From NCBI GenBank assembly GCA_965153355.1, contig OZ231127.1:13392001-13456000 (forward strand): a DNA stretch of 64,000 bases. Direction: 5' to 3'. This DNA is from Flaccisagitta enflata. Its lineage: Eukaryota > Chaetognatha > Sagittoidea > Aphragmophora. Under the pieces are notes generated by a model, which saw only the letters and a list, made by a program, of their open reading frames with translations, had not been told where the DNA came from and did no database searches. Each line of letters opens with the position of its first letter. Position 1 is the stretch's first letter. Shown here one piece after another: positions 22,262 to 33,647 of this stretch. A program made the position numbers and the translations under genes.

Positions 22262-22399
22262 CTAGTTTCTGCGTCCAAGAAAGCGCTGACACAAAATTTT
22301 ATGGAAGGCGTTTCTGAAATCTTGATTGAAGATGGTGTAAATGACGGGGTTGAACGAGCTGTTGCAGTATCCTAGCCACCAGAATATCGAGTAGAGTAC
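22262..22399 (-). CDS. Aminergic GPCR (alpha2-adrenergic-like), terminal exon
   Basis: Minus strand, acceptor CCAATAG|GTACTC at 22399, then 45 codons to TAG at 22264-22262. The peptide is the end of transmembrane helix 7 and the start of helix 8: [20 protein letters not shown], followed by [15 protein letters not shown]. It contains the NPxxY motif (NPVIY) that stabilises the active state of rhodopsin-family receptors, and a Cys that is a typical palmitoylation site. [24 protein letters not shown] is closest in my knowledge to alpha2-adrenergic receptors, with dopamine, octopamine and 5-HT1 receptors next. The C-tail is short, as in alpha2 receptors. The upstream exons should lie at higher coordinates on the minus strand; none was recognised in the window, so the large remaining part may be beyond a long intron. 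Confidence 0.85.
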   Translation of the reverse strand, partial: VLYSIFWWLGYCNSSFNPVIYTIFNQDFRNAFHKILCQRFLGRRN

Positions 22400-23460
22400 C
22401 TATTGGAATATGTAAATCATTACGGGATGTTATTGATGGGAGTTAGAGAACACAAGCAGAGTTGTAATACGACACGGAGCAAGATCGCGTGAAAATTGCC
22501 AGTCACACAAATTTAGCATATTCTATTGCATCCAAAAGCTATAAAAAATTATCCTGCAAGTTACCAGATGTACCCAAGTATTATATAAAGTGAATCCTCT
22601 TAGGTCAGGTGACCATCATGACCAGTTTGGGGCTGTAAATATTGTTAAATCTTTAAGAAAAAGTGCTAAAAAATCAAAATCTGACAACAAAGATTAAAAT
22701 CACCTGATTTTTGATGGTTGCTGTCCTCAGAAAACTTACAAACCTGCCCTTTTCATAAACCAAACCCACTCAAGGCATCACAAGGTTTAAATAAAAAAAT
22801 TGGCTATCTACAGACTCAAAATTTAGGTACAAAAAAAAACATTTTTTCTAATTTTCAAAATTACAATGAAAAAAAGAAAAAATGCAAAAAAGTTAATCCA
22901 GTGAAATTAAAGCATACTTCCTTCTGACCCAGCATCATGAAATTTGAGAGCTAGTTAGAAATAGTAAATGGCTAGGTGTGTTTCAAATTTTGTCTGTCTG
23001 CGACGATTTTAAGGTGCGATTTTGATATTTTTTTTATTGGATGTAAGATAATTTTAGACTTAGGAAAAAAACATTTTGCAATTTGAAAATAACAAATAAA
23101 AAAAACGGACAAGGTTTTTGCATTTTTGAAAACATGGGGACCTAGATAATCAATTTTGCTAGGTCCCCATGTTTTTAGTTTTCCCAATTTTTCATTTTCT
23201 ATGCAAATTTGTTATTTTCAATGAGAGTGGTTCTGACTCATTTTCTATTGTAGTCAGGGATCTTAGCGGCAGAAACAGAAGTGTAGGTCCAATATTTTCA
23301 AAAACCTCTGGAATCTCACTATTCTGACATAGTTTTTTGTGCTGAACACAAATCTGACCTTCATTTTGAAATATTTTTTGGGCAACCCTTTCAAAAATCC
23401 ATTTTTTTGCCATTTTTGGGGTAAAAATGCACTTTTTGGCTTTCTGGAATACACTTATGT
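22400..23460. other. Intron-like DNA upstream of the GPCR exon
   Basis: AT-rich, with no recognised exon. It includes a 17-bp perfect-arm hairpin at 23129-23175 (arms AAAACATGGGGACCTAG, 13-nt loop). Confidence 0.4.
23129..23175. other. Hairpin with perfect 17-bp arms
   Basis: AAAACATGGGGACCTAG at 23129-23145 and its exact reverse complement at 23159-23175, 13-nt loop. It would fold in RNA from either strand. Role unknown. Confidence 0.8.
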
Positions 23461-23469
23461 CACTAGGTT

Positions 23470-23880
23470 GCGTTTTACGGTCAAATCTAACAAGAACTGG
23501 AGTGAATACACAGTTTGCGAGAGTCTGGCCGCCATACAGGGACCAAAATTGGCCAAAAAAACGCCCAAAAAAGGCCCAAAATGGCCAAAATCAGCATTTT
23601 CATTTAATAGATCATTGTTATTCAAAAATTTTTCGCCAATCTCACTCGATCCAGTCAGAACTAGGTCAAATGTACTCATTGAGATCTTTGAAAACTGATA
23701 CGGGGGCCATGACAGGCCAAAAACAGGCCCAAATATAGCCAAAAATGGCCAAAATTGGCATTTTCATTCGAAAGATCGTTGTTATTCAAAATTTCTTTGC
23801 CAATCTCACTCAATCCAATCAGAATCAGGTCAAATATACTCATTGAGAGCTTTAAACAAGGCCAACACCTATAAGTCCTA
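23470..23880. repeat. ~160-bp satellite units, left block
   Basis: Units share 'ggccaaaat', 'gcattttcatt', 'atcattgttattcaaaattt', 'gccaatctcactcaatcca' and 'actcattgagagcttt'. Boundaries recur near 23676 and 23840. The same units resume at 25585. Confidence 0.85.
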
Positions 23881-23934
23881 CAAAAATAACTGAACTGACC
23901 TGACTCTTTATTGTATCTTTTTATCGAAAATCAG

Positions 23935-24640
23935 ACTTAAACGCAACCCAAAACAGACCCAAACCAGACTCAAACCAGACTCAAACCAGACTCAAACCAG
24001 ACCCAAACCAGACTCAAACCAGACTCAAACCAGAATTAAACCAGACCGAAACGAGACCTAAATCAGACATAAACCAGACATAAACCAGACATAAACTAGA
24101 TTTAAGCCAGACTCAAACCAGACTCAAACCAGACCCAAACCAGACTCAAACCAGACTCAAACCAGACTCAAACCAGACTCAAACCAGATTCAAACCAAAC
24201 TGATACCAGGCTCAAACCAGGCTCAAACCAGGCTCAAACCAGACACAAACCAGACTCAAACCAGACTCAAACCAGAATTAAACCAAACCAAAACCAGACC
24301 AAAACCAGGCCTAAATCAGACCTAAATCAAACATAAACCAGACAAAAACCAGACATACACCACACCTAAAAGAGACCTAAACCAGACCTAAACCAGACAT
24401 AAATCAGACATGAACCAGTCTTAAACCAGACTTAAACCAGACTTAAACCAGACGTAAGCCAGACCTTAACCAAACTTGAACCAGACTTAAACCAGACTTA
24501 AACCAGAGTTAAACCAGACTTAAACCAGACTTAAACCAGACTTAAACCAGACTTAAACCAGACTTAAACCAGACTTAAACCAGACTTAAACCAGACTTAA
24601 ACCAGACTTAAACCAGACTTAAACCATACTTATCTTTAAT
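23935..24640. repeat. 11-bp tandem array (AAACCAGACTT/C)
   Basis: About 60 imperfect copies of AAACCAGACTC or AAACCAGACTT, most regular at 24480-24625. Confidence 0.95.
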
Positions 24641-24915
24641 ATCATTTTAACCAGCAGACTTAAACCAGCAGACTTAAACCATTAGACCAGCAGACTTAAA
24701 CCATTAAATTTAAACCAGCAGACTTAAACCAGCAGATTTAAACCAGCAGATTCAAACCAGCAGATTTAAACCAGCAGACTTTAACCAGCAGACTTTAACC
24801 AGCAGACTTAACCCATTAGATTTAAACCAGCATACTTACCCAGCAGATTTTAACCAGCAGATTTAAACCAGCAGACTTTAACCATCAGACTTTAACCAAC
24901 AGACTTTAACCAGCA
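24641..24915. repeat. 13-14-bp array (ACCAGCAGACTTAA)
   Basis: Derived from the previous array by an extra CAG; about 18 irregular copies. Confidence 0.9.
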
Positions 24916-25430
24916 GACTTTAACCAAAAATGACCAAAAATGACCAAAAATGACCAAAAAATGACCAAAAATGACCACAAATGACCAAAAATGACCTAAA
25001 ATGACCAAAAATGACCAAAAATGACCAAAATGACCAAAGATGACCAAAAATGACCAAAAATGACCAAAATGACCAGAAATGACCAAAAATGACCAAAAAT
25101 GACCTAAAATGACCAAAAATGACCAAATTAACAAAATGACCCAAAAATGACCAAAAATGACCAAAATGACCCAAAAATGACCAAAAATGACCTATAATGA
25201 CCAATAATGACCACAAATGACCAAAAATGACCAGAAATGACCAAAATTGACCAAAAATGACCAAAAATGACCAAAAATGACCAAAAATGACCGAAAATGA
25301 CCAAAAATGACCAAAAATAATCAAAAATAATCAAAAATAATCAAAAATAATCAAAAATGACCAAAATGACCAAAATGACCAAAAATAACCAAAAATGACC
25401 AAAAATAACCAAAAATGACTGAAAGCAACC
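24916..25430. repeat. 10-bp array (TGACCAAAAA)
   Basis: About 50 copies with TGACCAAAA and TAACCAAAAA variants. The minus-strand 'FGHFWSFLVI' open frames are translations of the array. Confidence 0.95.
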
Positions 25431-25499
25431 AATAATTCCCAAAAACAACAAAAAAATGACTCAAAATAACTCCAGACGACCCAAAAAGACGAAAAAAAG

Positions 25500-25585
25500 C
25501 AAAGTGTTACCGACCGACCAACCGACCGACGGACGGACCGACCGACGGAGCAGGTTGTAGAGTCGCGTGCACGCGACTAAAAACT
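25500..25585 (-). repeat. Dispersed repeat family, hairpin end fragment
   Basis: CGACCGACGGACGGACC core, then 'gcaggttgtagagtcgcg' and the hairpin GTCGCGTGCACGCGACTAAA. Separates the 10-bp array from the resumed 160-bp satellite. Confidence 0.8.
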
Positions 25586-26220
25586 GTTACGGGGGCCATT
25601 ATATGCCAAAAACAGGCCCAAAAATGGCCTAAAATGGTCAAAATCAGCATTTTCATTGCATATATCATTGTTATTCAGAATTGTTTCACCAATCTCATTC
25701 AATCCAGTCAGAACTAGGTCAAGCATACTTATTGAGAGCTTTGAAAACTAATACTGGAGCCATAACAGGTCAAAAACAGGCCAAAAATAGCCTAAAATGG
25801 TCAAATTGGCATTTTCATCTTATATATCATTGTTATTTAGAATTTTTTTGCCAATCTCACTCAGTCTAGTCAGAAATAGGTCAAATATACTCATTGAGAG
25901 CTTTGAAAACTTATATGGGGCCAAAACAGGCCAAAAATGGCTTAAAATAGTCAAAATCTGCATTTTTATCTTTTAAATCATTGCTATTTAGAATTTTTTT
26001 GCCAATCTCCCTCAATCCAGTCAGAACTAGGTCAAATATACTCATTGAGAGCTTTAAAAACTAATACACGGGCCATTACAGGCCAAAGATGGGCCAAAAA
26101 TGGCCTAAAATGGTCAAAATTGGCATTTTTATCTCAAATCATTGTTACCGGTATTTAGAATTTTTTGCCAATCCCACTCAATCCAGTCAGAACTAGGTTT
26201 AATATACTCATTACTTATCC
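25585..26220. repeat. ~155-bp satellite units, right block
   Basis: Four more units of the 23470-23880 satellite, with 'attgagagctttgaaaac' at about 25731, 25893 and 26044. A further decayed piece occurs at 26765-26870, and an inverted relative at about 27240-27400. Confidence 0.88.
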
Positions 26221-26288
26221 AAAAATATCTGAGATATTGAGCATTTTATATCCAACCTCAGTCACTTAATTCAGAAATAGAACAAATA

Positions 26289-26761
26289 CAGTGGGACCTA
26301 GGTTTAAGGGATTTCTAGAGACTCACTATTTTTGTCTCTTAAATCCAAAATCCCTTAAAATGAATTCATTGTTTTATTAATGATTTTTACATTAGTTATC
26401 AAATTCATAGTGAAACCACATCCTTTTTTTAAAGTTTGTTCATCAACAATGATTGATTTAGTTCATGGCAGGATATTTATGGTACAGGAAATATTTTATC
26501 ATTTTTAATGATCTTTTTTTTAAAGTTTATCTAAAAATCATTTTGTTTTTCAAAATTCATCAAATTTACCTAAAATTTCTCCTGATGTAAGGATATTTTT
26601 AAAAACTTGTCTCTTAAATCCGAATATCCCTTAAATAGAGGTTCCTTTTATAGAGGTTTTTTAGCATTGGAAAAGCCTGAAAAACTTCGGGACCAGACAG
26701 TGTTGACTCTTAAATGCGGATATCCCTTAAATAGAGGTGCCACTAAGGTGGGATTCCACGG
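26289..26761. mobile_element. Pogo/Tigger-like relic
   Basis: TA flanks, left end CAGTGGGACCTAGGTTTAAG, right end complement CCGTGGAATCCCACC followed by AGTGGCACCTCTATTTAAGG. The TTTAAGGGAT motif recurs inside at about 26630 and 26725. CAGTGG-ACCTC ends with TA targets resemble pogo/Tigger-type Tc1/mariner elements. No transposase frame. The ends are not fully symmetrical, so a nested or rearranged copy is likely. Confidence 0.5.
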
Positions 26762-26921
26762 TATAGTCTTTGAGAGCGTTGAACACTGATGCCTGGATCA
26801 TAACAGGCCAAAAACAGGCCATGAATGGGCTATAATGGCCAAAATCTGCATTTCCGCCAACCAGTTCATTATAAAGCAGATTTTTAGCTCATCCTTGACT
26901 TTTTTGGCCTATTTGTTGGAA

Positions 26922-27158
26922 ACAAGGCCAGATACACGGCTACCCCAGTTGCGTGCAGCTGGGTAGGGGCCGTAATTGAGGTTACCAAATCATTTGGACA
27001 GGAGCAGTGACGCCAAAAACCGCAAAAAAAAAGTAAAGTGTGACAGACAGACGGACGGATGAACAGACCAACAGACCAACCATCATACCAATGGACTGAC
27101 GGACTGACCTTTGGACCGACAAAGCAGGTTGTAGAGTCGCGTAGCACGCAACTAAAAA
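26922..27158 (-). repeat. Dispersed repeat family, subtype A full copy
   Basis: Minus orientation, starts 'acaaggccagatacacggc', 'ggacaggagcagtgacgcc', 'aagtaaagtgtgacagac', (ACGG/ACAG)n core, 'gtagagtcgcgtagcacgc' and ends AACTAAAAA. Confidence 0.85.
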
Positions 27159-27702
27159 TTCTGAGTTACAATTATTTTTCATAATAAACATGTTGCTTTT
27201 GATCATTTGAGCCTATTTTTAGCCTATTGCTCGCCTGGTTTTGGACTGTCTAAAGCTCTCGATGAGTAAGTTTTACCTAGTTCAGGCTTGACTGATTGAG
27301 ATTGGCTTAAAAAACAAAAATTTTTAATAACTGATATTTTTGGGGAAAAATTGTTTTTGGCAATTTTTACCGGGTTTTGGCCTGATTTTTGCCACTCAAG
27401 ATCGCCGTACGGCCGCAAGATTCTTGTGGACAGAGAATTCACCTCAGTTTTTGTATAATCTGATGTTATATTAAGAATTGGTCTAGCAGGGCTAACACAT
27501 TTGAGTAGGGATGTGGAAGCAGTCAACTTTTATGCCGCATCCATCGCTTCCGCTTCACAGTACAAATACTAGAAGCTATCCCATCCTCCAAACTGGAAGC
27601 GGTCAATCGCATCCACATCCCTACATTTGAGATATCAGTTTCAGGGCCCTAGAAATCTATGGGGGCAGGAAAAATGTGGAAGATGGTCATTCAGTCTGAC
27701 TG

Positions 27703-27709
<7 letters not shown>

Positions 27710-27766
<57 letters not shown>

Positions 27767-27912
27767 TGACTGACTGACTGATTGTCAGAGAGATTGACAG
27801 ACTGACTAACTGACTGACTGACAGACAGAGAGTGAAACCAGAAAGACATACAGACAGAATAAGCGGAATCTCTTTCCTTGTCAGAGAGAGAGAGAGAGAG
27901 AGAGAGAGATTA
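27710..27912. repeat. GA, GACA and GACT microsatellites
   Basis: (GA)n, (GACA)n, (GACT)n in series, then a second (GA)n at 27885-27910. Confidence 0.95.
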
Positions 27913-28124
27913 AAACAAGGCCCTTCTTAGCCAATACAAGTCATGCGGACGGGTGGGCAAGGGAGGGAATTCATGTTTTTTGCGCTTTTAAATGATCAGG
28001 CTGAACTGGAATTTGGAATTCAAACGGTTTAAAAAAGAAACTAGGGTCTGGTGGCGGCTAATACAGCTTAGGAGGCGGAAATGTTGGGATTGGAGGTTTG
28101 TTTTAACAATGACGCGTTGTGACG

Positions 28125-28155
<31 letters not shown>

Positions 28156-28220
28156 AAACAATAACAGCACATAAAAACAACAACAACATCTAATATAACA
28201 ATGATAGGTGGTGTAATCTT

Positions 28221-28609
28221 CAGGCCTGATTTTAGAGCAAGCCACAGCCCGATGCTCTCTCTTTTGCTCTCGGGCTCTTATGTTTTGCAATCTTTGAGCC
28301 CGGCAGGCTCTCTGTCATTGATGGGAGGGATTTAAAGCGCTCAAGCTCATTGACAGAAATATATAAAAAATCATCAAGTTTTGAGTCGTTTTTTTTTTTT
28401 TTTTTCACAAACTGAATCATCTTTGTGGTGATTTTTTTATCAATATATCATATAATCAGTAGCTGCTTTAGCAAATCTAGGCTGATATATTTGTAAAATT
28501 TAGCATAATATTTTTACCGGGCTCGTGGTTTTCCTCTCGGACTCTGTCAAATTATGAGGAGCGAGCCCGACTGGCTCAGTTAAAAAAAAAACAACTAAAA
28601 CCAGGCCTG
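28221..28609. mobile_element. 389-bp hAT MITE with perfect 8-bp duplication
   Basis: GTAATCTT is duplicated exactly on both sides (28213-28220 and 28610-28617). Terminal inverted repeats are CAGGCCTGATTTTAG and the complement of CAGGCCTGGTTTTAG. Inside, 'gggctc' and 'gcccg' motifs recur. CAGGCCTG-type ends and 8-bp target sites are the hallmark of hAT elements. No coding frame. Confidence 0.9.
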
Positions 28610-28659
28610 GTAATCTTTATGACCGGGGTCGAATTGAAATGTTCTGATTAATAATACCT

Positions 28660-28800
28660 ATGGTAACAACAATAACAATAACAACAACAACGCAGTCAGC
28701 AATGATGGGAACAGGACCAGCGTGTATTTTTAATAACAACAACAGCAACAACAACATCAGCAACAACAGCAACAACAACGAATGCGACAGCTACTGGGAT
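28660..28800. repeat. (AAC)n-rich imperfect microsatellite
   Basis: Interrupted CAA/CAG triplets, followed by (GAAT)n at 28855-28885. Confidence 0.9.
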
Positions 28801-28899
28801 GATAACAATTGTGAATGATTGGATGAAAAAATAAATGAACGAATGAATGATTAAATGAATGAATGAATGAATGAATAATTGAATGAATGAACGGCTTTG

Positions 28900-29440
28900 T
28901 GATATTAATCATGATTAAGTGAATGTATGGATGATTGCTGGATAAAAAATTGCAAGACAATATCTCAAAGAAAAGAAACCGTTTTAAGACAAAGTGACAA
29001 AAAAACAAAAAATGTTTGTTTTTTGTTCTTTTTTTGATAAAAGTTTATGTGACAGCAATGAATTACATAAAAAAAAATTTTTTTTATAATTTTTATTCAT
29101 CAAAAATATGTTTAAAGCATTTTAAACCATTTTCTGATACAGAAATCTTGAAAAATACAAAAAAAAAGCTAAAAAACTGAATAAATCATATTCAAATATA
29201 TAATAATTAATATTTAGCTAACTAAAACAGATTTTGCATTGATTTTTTTTGTTTTAATATCACAAAGATATATATTTAACAAAAATTTAAGAAAAAATTG
29301 TTTTATGACAACTAAATTTTTTGACCTTGGTGAATGCCAAATTTCACGCGATCTTGCACCGTGTCATACTTAAGTTCTTAGCTAAGGTCAGGCAAACAAA
29401 ATGGATATACTAATAACCAACTTAAAAAGAGTGGTTATTA
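28900..29440. other. Anonymous AT-rich stretch
   Basis: Very AT-rich with A/T homopolymers; no gene seen. Confidence 0.4.
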
Positions 29441-29465
29441 CCAGCCAAATGAAACTGAAACTATA

Positions 29466-29731
29466 TATTCTTGATTTCCAGAAGTGAGAAAAAATCAAAG
29501 AGTCTGGAGATAGGGAAGGAATCTAAGGGAAAAAAGAAAAAAAAATTTGAAGCTATATTTTCAGTACCAGTCATAAAACTCATTTAGTAAGGGTACAATT
29601 TAACCTCACTTAAACTATCTTCATAGTTTTCTTGCTTTATGGGAAAAGAAAATCATGGATAAACATATTGTGACAATAATGAAGGAAAACCAAAGGCAGG
29701 GGGGAAAAAAATCAAAAGCGACTCAAGAATA
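29466..29731. mobile_element. MITE related to 3121-3412
   Basis: Inverted ends TATTCTTGA/TCAAGAATA flanked by TA, with internal 'gagaaaaaatcaaag', 'gggaaaagaaaatcat' and 'gggggaaaaaaatcaaaag' motifs shared with the 3121 element. Diverged copy. Confidence 0.5.
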
Positions 29732-30830
29732 TACCACCCTGGAGCTTTACAATACAAGGTGAAACATGGAGAGAGGGATGGGAAGGGGTACGGGTTTTGA
29801 GAATTTTGCCATGTGTCTTTCGTTATGGCCGCTCTAGATTCAGGTTCCTCACTCTCCTCACCGGTGGTATCTTTGGACAGTTTGGACAAACTCCACCAAT
29901 CAGATACGTCGCAAAAAATGGCAGCCAACAAGCTAGACGGGAAGAATTTTCAGATAATTAGGAAATATAATTCGATATTCAGTAAATATTATTTACAGAG
30001 ATGCAGAATCATGGTAGCAGAGTAGCAATGGCTGTAGTGCTAGTGGCAGGCTAGGCCAAAAAAGCGACAGGATGAGTGAAGGGAGGAAAAAAGTGGAGGA
30101 AACCAATGATTGAGTGAATAGAGAGGAAGAAAAGGAAAACAAAGAAGGAAAGAAAAGAAATAGAAAGAAGAGAGGAAGATAGGAAGATAGGAAGGAAGAG
30201 AGATGTATCTTACCCATTGCCAGCCCTGAAAATAGAGGGATTGCGCCATTGCGTAGCTTTTGAAAAGCCCTTCAATTTGGTCATGAATTTCAATCAGATT
30301 GAAAGAAGGCAACATGGCTGGTATCATACAAAATGTAACAATAAAAATCATAATTCGAGAAAATTCACCATCCTTTAGGATGTAATTAATTGTAAATTAG
30401 GTCGCTTTAAACTATTGAAACTGGAAAAATCGAAGATAAAATGCCTCTTTTTATGTATCTACTTATTTGGATTTGACTTAATTAGCAAATAGAAGCTGCT
30501 TAGATGCAGTTTTTGTGATACTTTTTCAATAATTGTGTTACAGGTGTTAAGTGGCTGACTATTGAGTCTTTTTTCATACATCCTGGCCTTTATCATTTAT
30601 TCTGTATATCTGATGAACTGTTGAACTGCGTCATGGTGGGGGCGTGCCAGAAACGGACAATGAGTAACTTAACCGTTGGTAACTTGGTTAGTTTTAAAAA
30701 GGAAAGATTTTTCACTGAATTTGCCGCTAGACTCGCTTAAATACACACGGCCATGTTGGCCGGTTAGACTGCGCTTCCCTCATAGGTTATTGCCCCAAAA
30801 TGTGTTGCCAAGTGTGTGGCCAATGGCCAA

Positions 30831-31140
30831 TTTTGCTGAATCATCCCTGTGCGACCTCCTCATAATGTGACACTTCAGATTCTATTTCAAACAAGCCTAA
30901 GCGCAACTTTCTGGCTTGACGGGAACCTTTTTTAGGGTTGATTAGAAGTTACCAAAGAAAATAAAAGGAAAATTTTAGGGGGCTCCTTAAGGGAATTTCT
31001 TCCCATTATTTTCTATGTAAATTATAAATGGGCCCTAAAAAAGGTTCCCATCAATCTAGAATGTTGCGCATGGGCTCATTTGAAAGAAAATCATCAGTGT
31101 CACACTATGAAGAGGTCGCACAGGCACATTTCAGCAAAGT
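30831..31140. mobile_element. ~310-bp inverted repeat (foldback)
   Basis: GCGCAACTTTCTGGCTTGAC...GGGAACCTTTTTTAGGG on the left pairs with CCCTAAAAAAGGTTCCC...GTTGCGC on the right. The outer part 'tgtgcgacctc' pairs with 'gaggtcgcaca'. Pairing weakens beyond about 30831 and 31140. Centre near 30985. No coding frame and no target duplication found. Confidence 0.65.
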
Positions 31141-31753
31141 CAGGCGGAGCAACCAACTTAGTGGCCATGTGGCAATCATCACCGAATTGAGTTCGTGAGC
31201 ACAGTCATTTTGTCGAGGGGAAGGAGCCTTTCACTGTTCATCACACAAAGTTTGTAGGGTGTGAATTTGTACATACTGTACAGTGAAAGAAATCCGATCA
31301 TCTGAAAATGGTTTGGCTTGTCCTTGAGACGCTCCCTCGATTATTTCTTTTCCATCACCGACAATCAGATTGGAATTAGAAAATGGTTACAAAATATACC
31401 AAGGGAATAAACAAACGCACTGGCGAACAACTTGTTAACAATACTATGTAAAAACTAAAACTAAAAAAACAACCAACTAATGAACAATTAACAGACATAC
31501 GATTGTACAGACGGAAGAATGACTGAACAAAAGAACGCATGAACAAACCCTCGTGTAAAGTAATTCAAACGAATGAACGAACTTTGATTCTCGCACTGAT
31601 TCCAAGTTTTGCCCGAGAAAAGGAAGCCGGAAAAATGTGATGGACGTGTTTCCGCCATTTCCCAAGGACACGCTCGATACGACCTGACTCAAAGCCAATG
31701 GTGCAATTTTCTCACTCACTTGCACTTGGAGATGAAAACGTTGTTGACGGCAC

Positions 31754-31772
31754 ACGCACGCACGCACACACG

Positions 31773-31812
<40 letters not shown>
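31754..31812. repeat. (CA)n/(CGCA)n microsatellite
   Basis: CACG repeats running into pure CA. Confidence 0.95.
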
Positions 31813-31814
<2 letters not shown>

Positions 31815-31980
31815 AGTAGCCATGGCACTGTGTAGAGCGACGTCTATCCGATTATCTATTGGGACGTGAAAAGAACCCATTTTACGTGATGGGATCCAGA
31901 AGGTCAAAATGTAGCCTCGAATTTGCAACTCAATGCTTCCTTTCACTTTGCTTAGCTGTAAGGCAACGAAGATGGGACCG

Positions 31981-32067
<87 letters not shown>
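31981..32067. repeat. (CT)n microsatellite
   Basis: Pure CT with one CCT step. Lies about 0.9 kb upstream of the LDLa-gene start. Confidence 0.97.
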
Positions 32068-32070
<3 letters not shown>

Positions 32071-32269
32071 ACAGAGATAGTTTACAATTTGTAATGTTAA
32101 ATCTTGTGTCTGCCTTTCTTCCTATCCCATTTGACAGAGGAAACTGCGTAAAGAATTAAAGCTTCCAAAATATGTGCATATATAGATAACCGATACAAAC
32201 CAAGTTGTTGTAAAAGGGTAAAAGAAGAGAAAGTAGAAAAGAGTGTTCATCGAAAATCAGCCTGTAACA

Positions 32270-32372
32270 ACACCAACAGCAGCAACAACAACAGCAACAA
32301 CAACAGCAACAACAGCAACAACAACAACAGCAGCAGCCACAACAGCAGCAACAACAAACAACAACAACAACG
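32270..32372. repeat. (CAA/CAG)n microsatellite
   Basis: Mixed CAA and CAG triplets; open frames are poly-Cys or poly-Val artefacts. Confidence 0.95.
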
Positions 32373-32985
32373 CAATTCATATTTAACACAAGATCTCAAT
32401 ATGAAAGAATCCGTGGATTAAATTTTGAGCAAGTATATTTTGGAAGTCGTCGCTCTAAAAATCCATCAGACTAATGAAATAATTACTTTGAAAGAGAGAG
32501 AAAGAGAGTCCGTACTTCAAAAGACGGCCTTTTTTGCATCTTTTCGTAAAAATCGGAAACTTCAAGTGAAGAATAAAGAAAAGCTTGGATTACATCAACG
32601 AAGGATCGCAACATTTTCCTTTTTTTTCCTTCACTGTGTAACATTGTGTTTCTTCTTGCTACTAAACAACAACGGATTTGCTGTGCAAACAACCCTTTAA
32701 AAAGAAACAACCTTCACATTAACCCATGCTACATTAGCAACACACAAAAGAGGAAATCAACCTCTCTATTATTCTCGCCCAGAGTTGTTTTGTTTGGGGT
32801 GTCTTTTTGTTTTGGTGTTTCCATTATTATTTCGATCTCGGAAACTGCGAAGGCGGCAGATGGCGCCGTCGACGAGCCATTCCAGGGATGATCGAGGATG
32901 TTGTCTTCGTAATCGGGAGTCGGGATGCGGCTTCAACGACATCCTGACATCATCCTCAACACGGTCGTCAAGTCGAGTCGATAAA

Positions 32986-33256
32986 ATGATCAAATCTGAT
33001 TTGAAAACTCATTCTTCTCGTTCTTCTTCTTCTTATTCCTCCTCCTCCTCTCGTCTACCGCGCCTGTCCACGTGCTCCCATTTGCTTCTGCTGCTGCTGT
33101 TGCTGTTGTCGTCTGCAGCTGTGACGCCGGGTGGCGCCGAGTGTCGCGCCGACGAGTGGCAGTGCGGCGGTGGCGCCTGCATCGGCGCTGAGCGTCGCTG
33201 CGACGCTTTCACGGACTGTCCCGATGGATCAGACGAGGAAAATTGCGCGCCAGAAG
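32986..33256 (+). CDS. Secreted LDLa/Ig/Gly-rich protein, exon 1: signal peptide and LDLa
   Basis: Chosen start ATG at 32986; an in-frame ATG at 32860 is the alternative but gives a very long leader. After a Ser-rich n-region the frame encodes a hydrophobic core of nine Leu (residues 33-41) and small residues SSAAVTPGGA, a signal-peptide-like segment. An LDL-receptor class A module follows at residues 53-87: six Cys and the calcium-binding end DCPDGSDEENC. The exon ends in phase 1 at GAAG|GTGAGT (33256). LDLa modules bind ligands in receptors and matrix proteins such as perlecan. Joined exons 33256, 37184-37378, 56017-56155, 58028-58135 and 58589-59586 keep frame throughout and give at least 570 residues. 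A second hydrophobic segment was not seen, so a secreted matrix-type protein is the best inference. The unusually basic 30-residue leader before the core is odd. Confidence 0.8.
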
Positions 33257-33565
33257 GTGAGTTTTCTTCTTCTTTTTTTTCATTCAGCAGATTCTTTTTT
33301 CTTTTTTTCATTTTTTCTCTCTTTTTTTTTTTCTGTCTCCTTGTGAGATATTTGTTGATTAGTTAATTTGTTGCTGTGTTGTTTTGGCGATTTACATTTA
33401 TATCAAGAAATATCGGCGAAATCAACATCATTTGGAACAGCGACATTTGGAACAGCGACGATGACTGCTAGTTTATGGCAGATATAATCCATGATCAAAG
33501 TAACGACGTCGATATAAGAAGGAATGACCACAAAAGGAGTCAAAACAACCGCACATTAAGCGATA

Positions 33566-33572
33566 AGAAATT

Positions 33573-33647
<75 letters not shown>

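Noticed and set aside
23935-24915. Possible CRISPR-like or leader-repeat array
   Set aside because: Units of 11-14 bp without unique spacers in an animal genome; a plain minisatellite.
24892-25334. Minus-strand FGHFWSFLVI-repeat frames, membrane-protein-like
   Set aside because: The 10-bp array read in successive frames; period and composition explain it.
26884-27206. Minus-strand frames rich in SVRPSV
   Set aside because: Translation of the CCGT/ACGG core of the dispersed repeat family; the same phrase recurs at several copies.
29813-29944. Plus-strand frame MAALDSGSSLSSPVV
   Set aside because: Looks somewhat coding, but no acceptor, donor or family could be supported on either strand.
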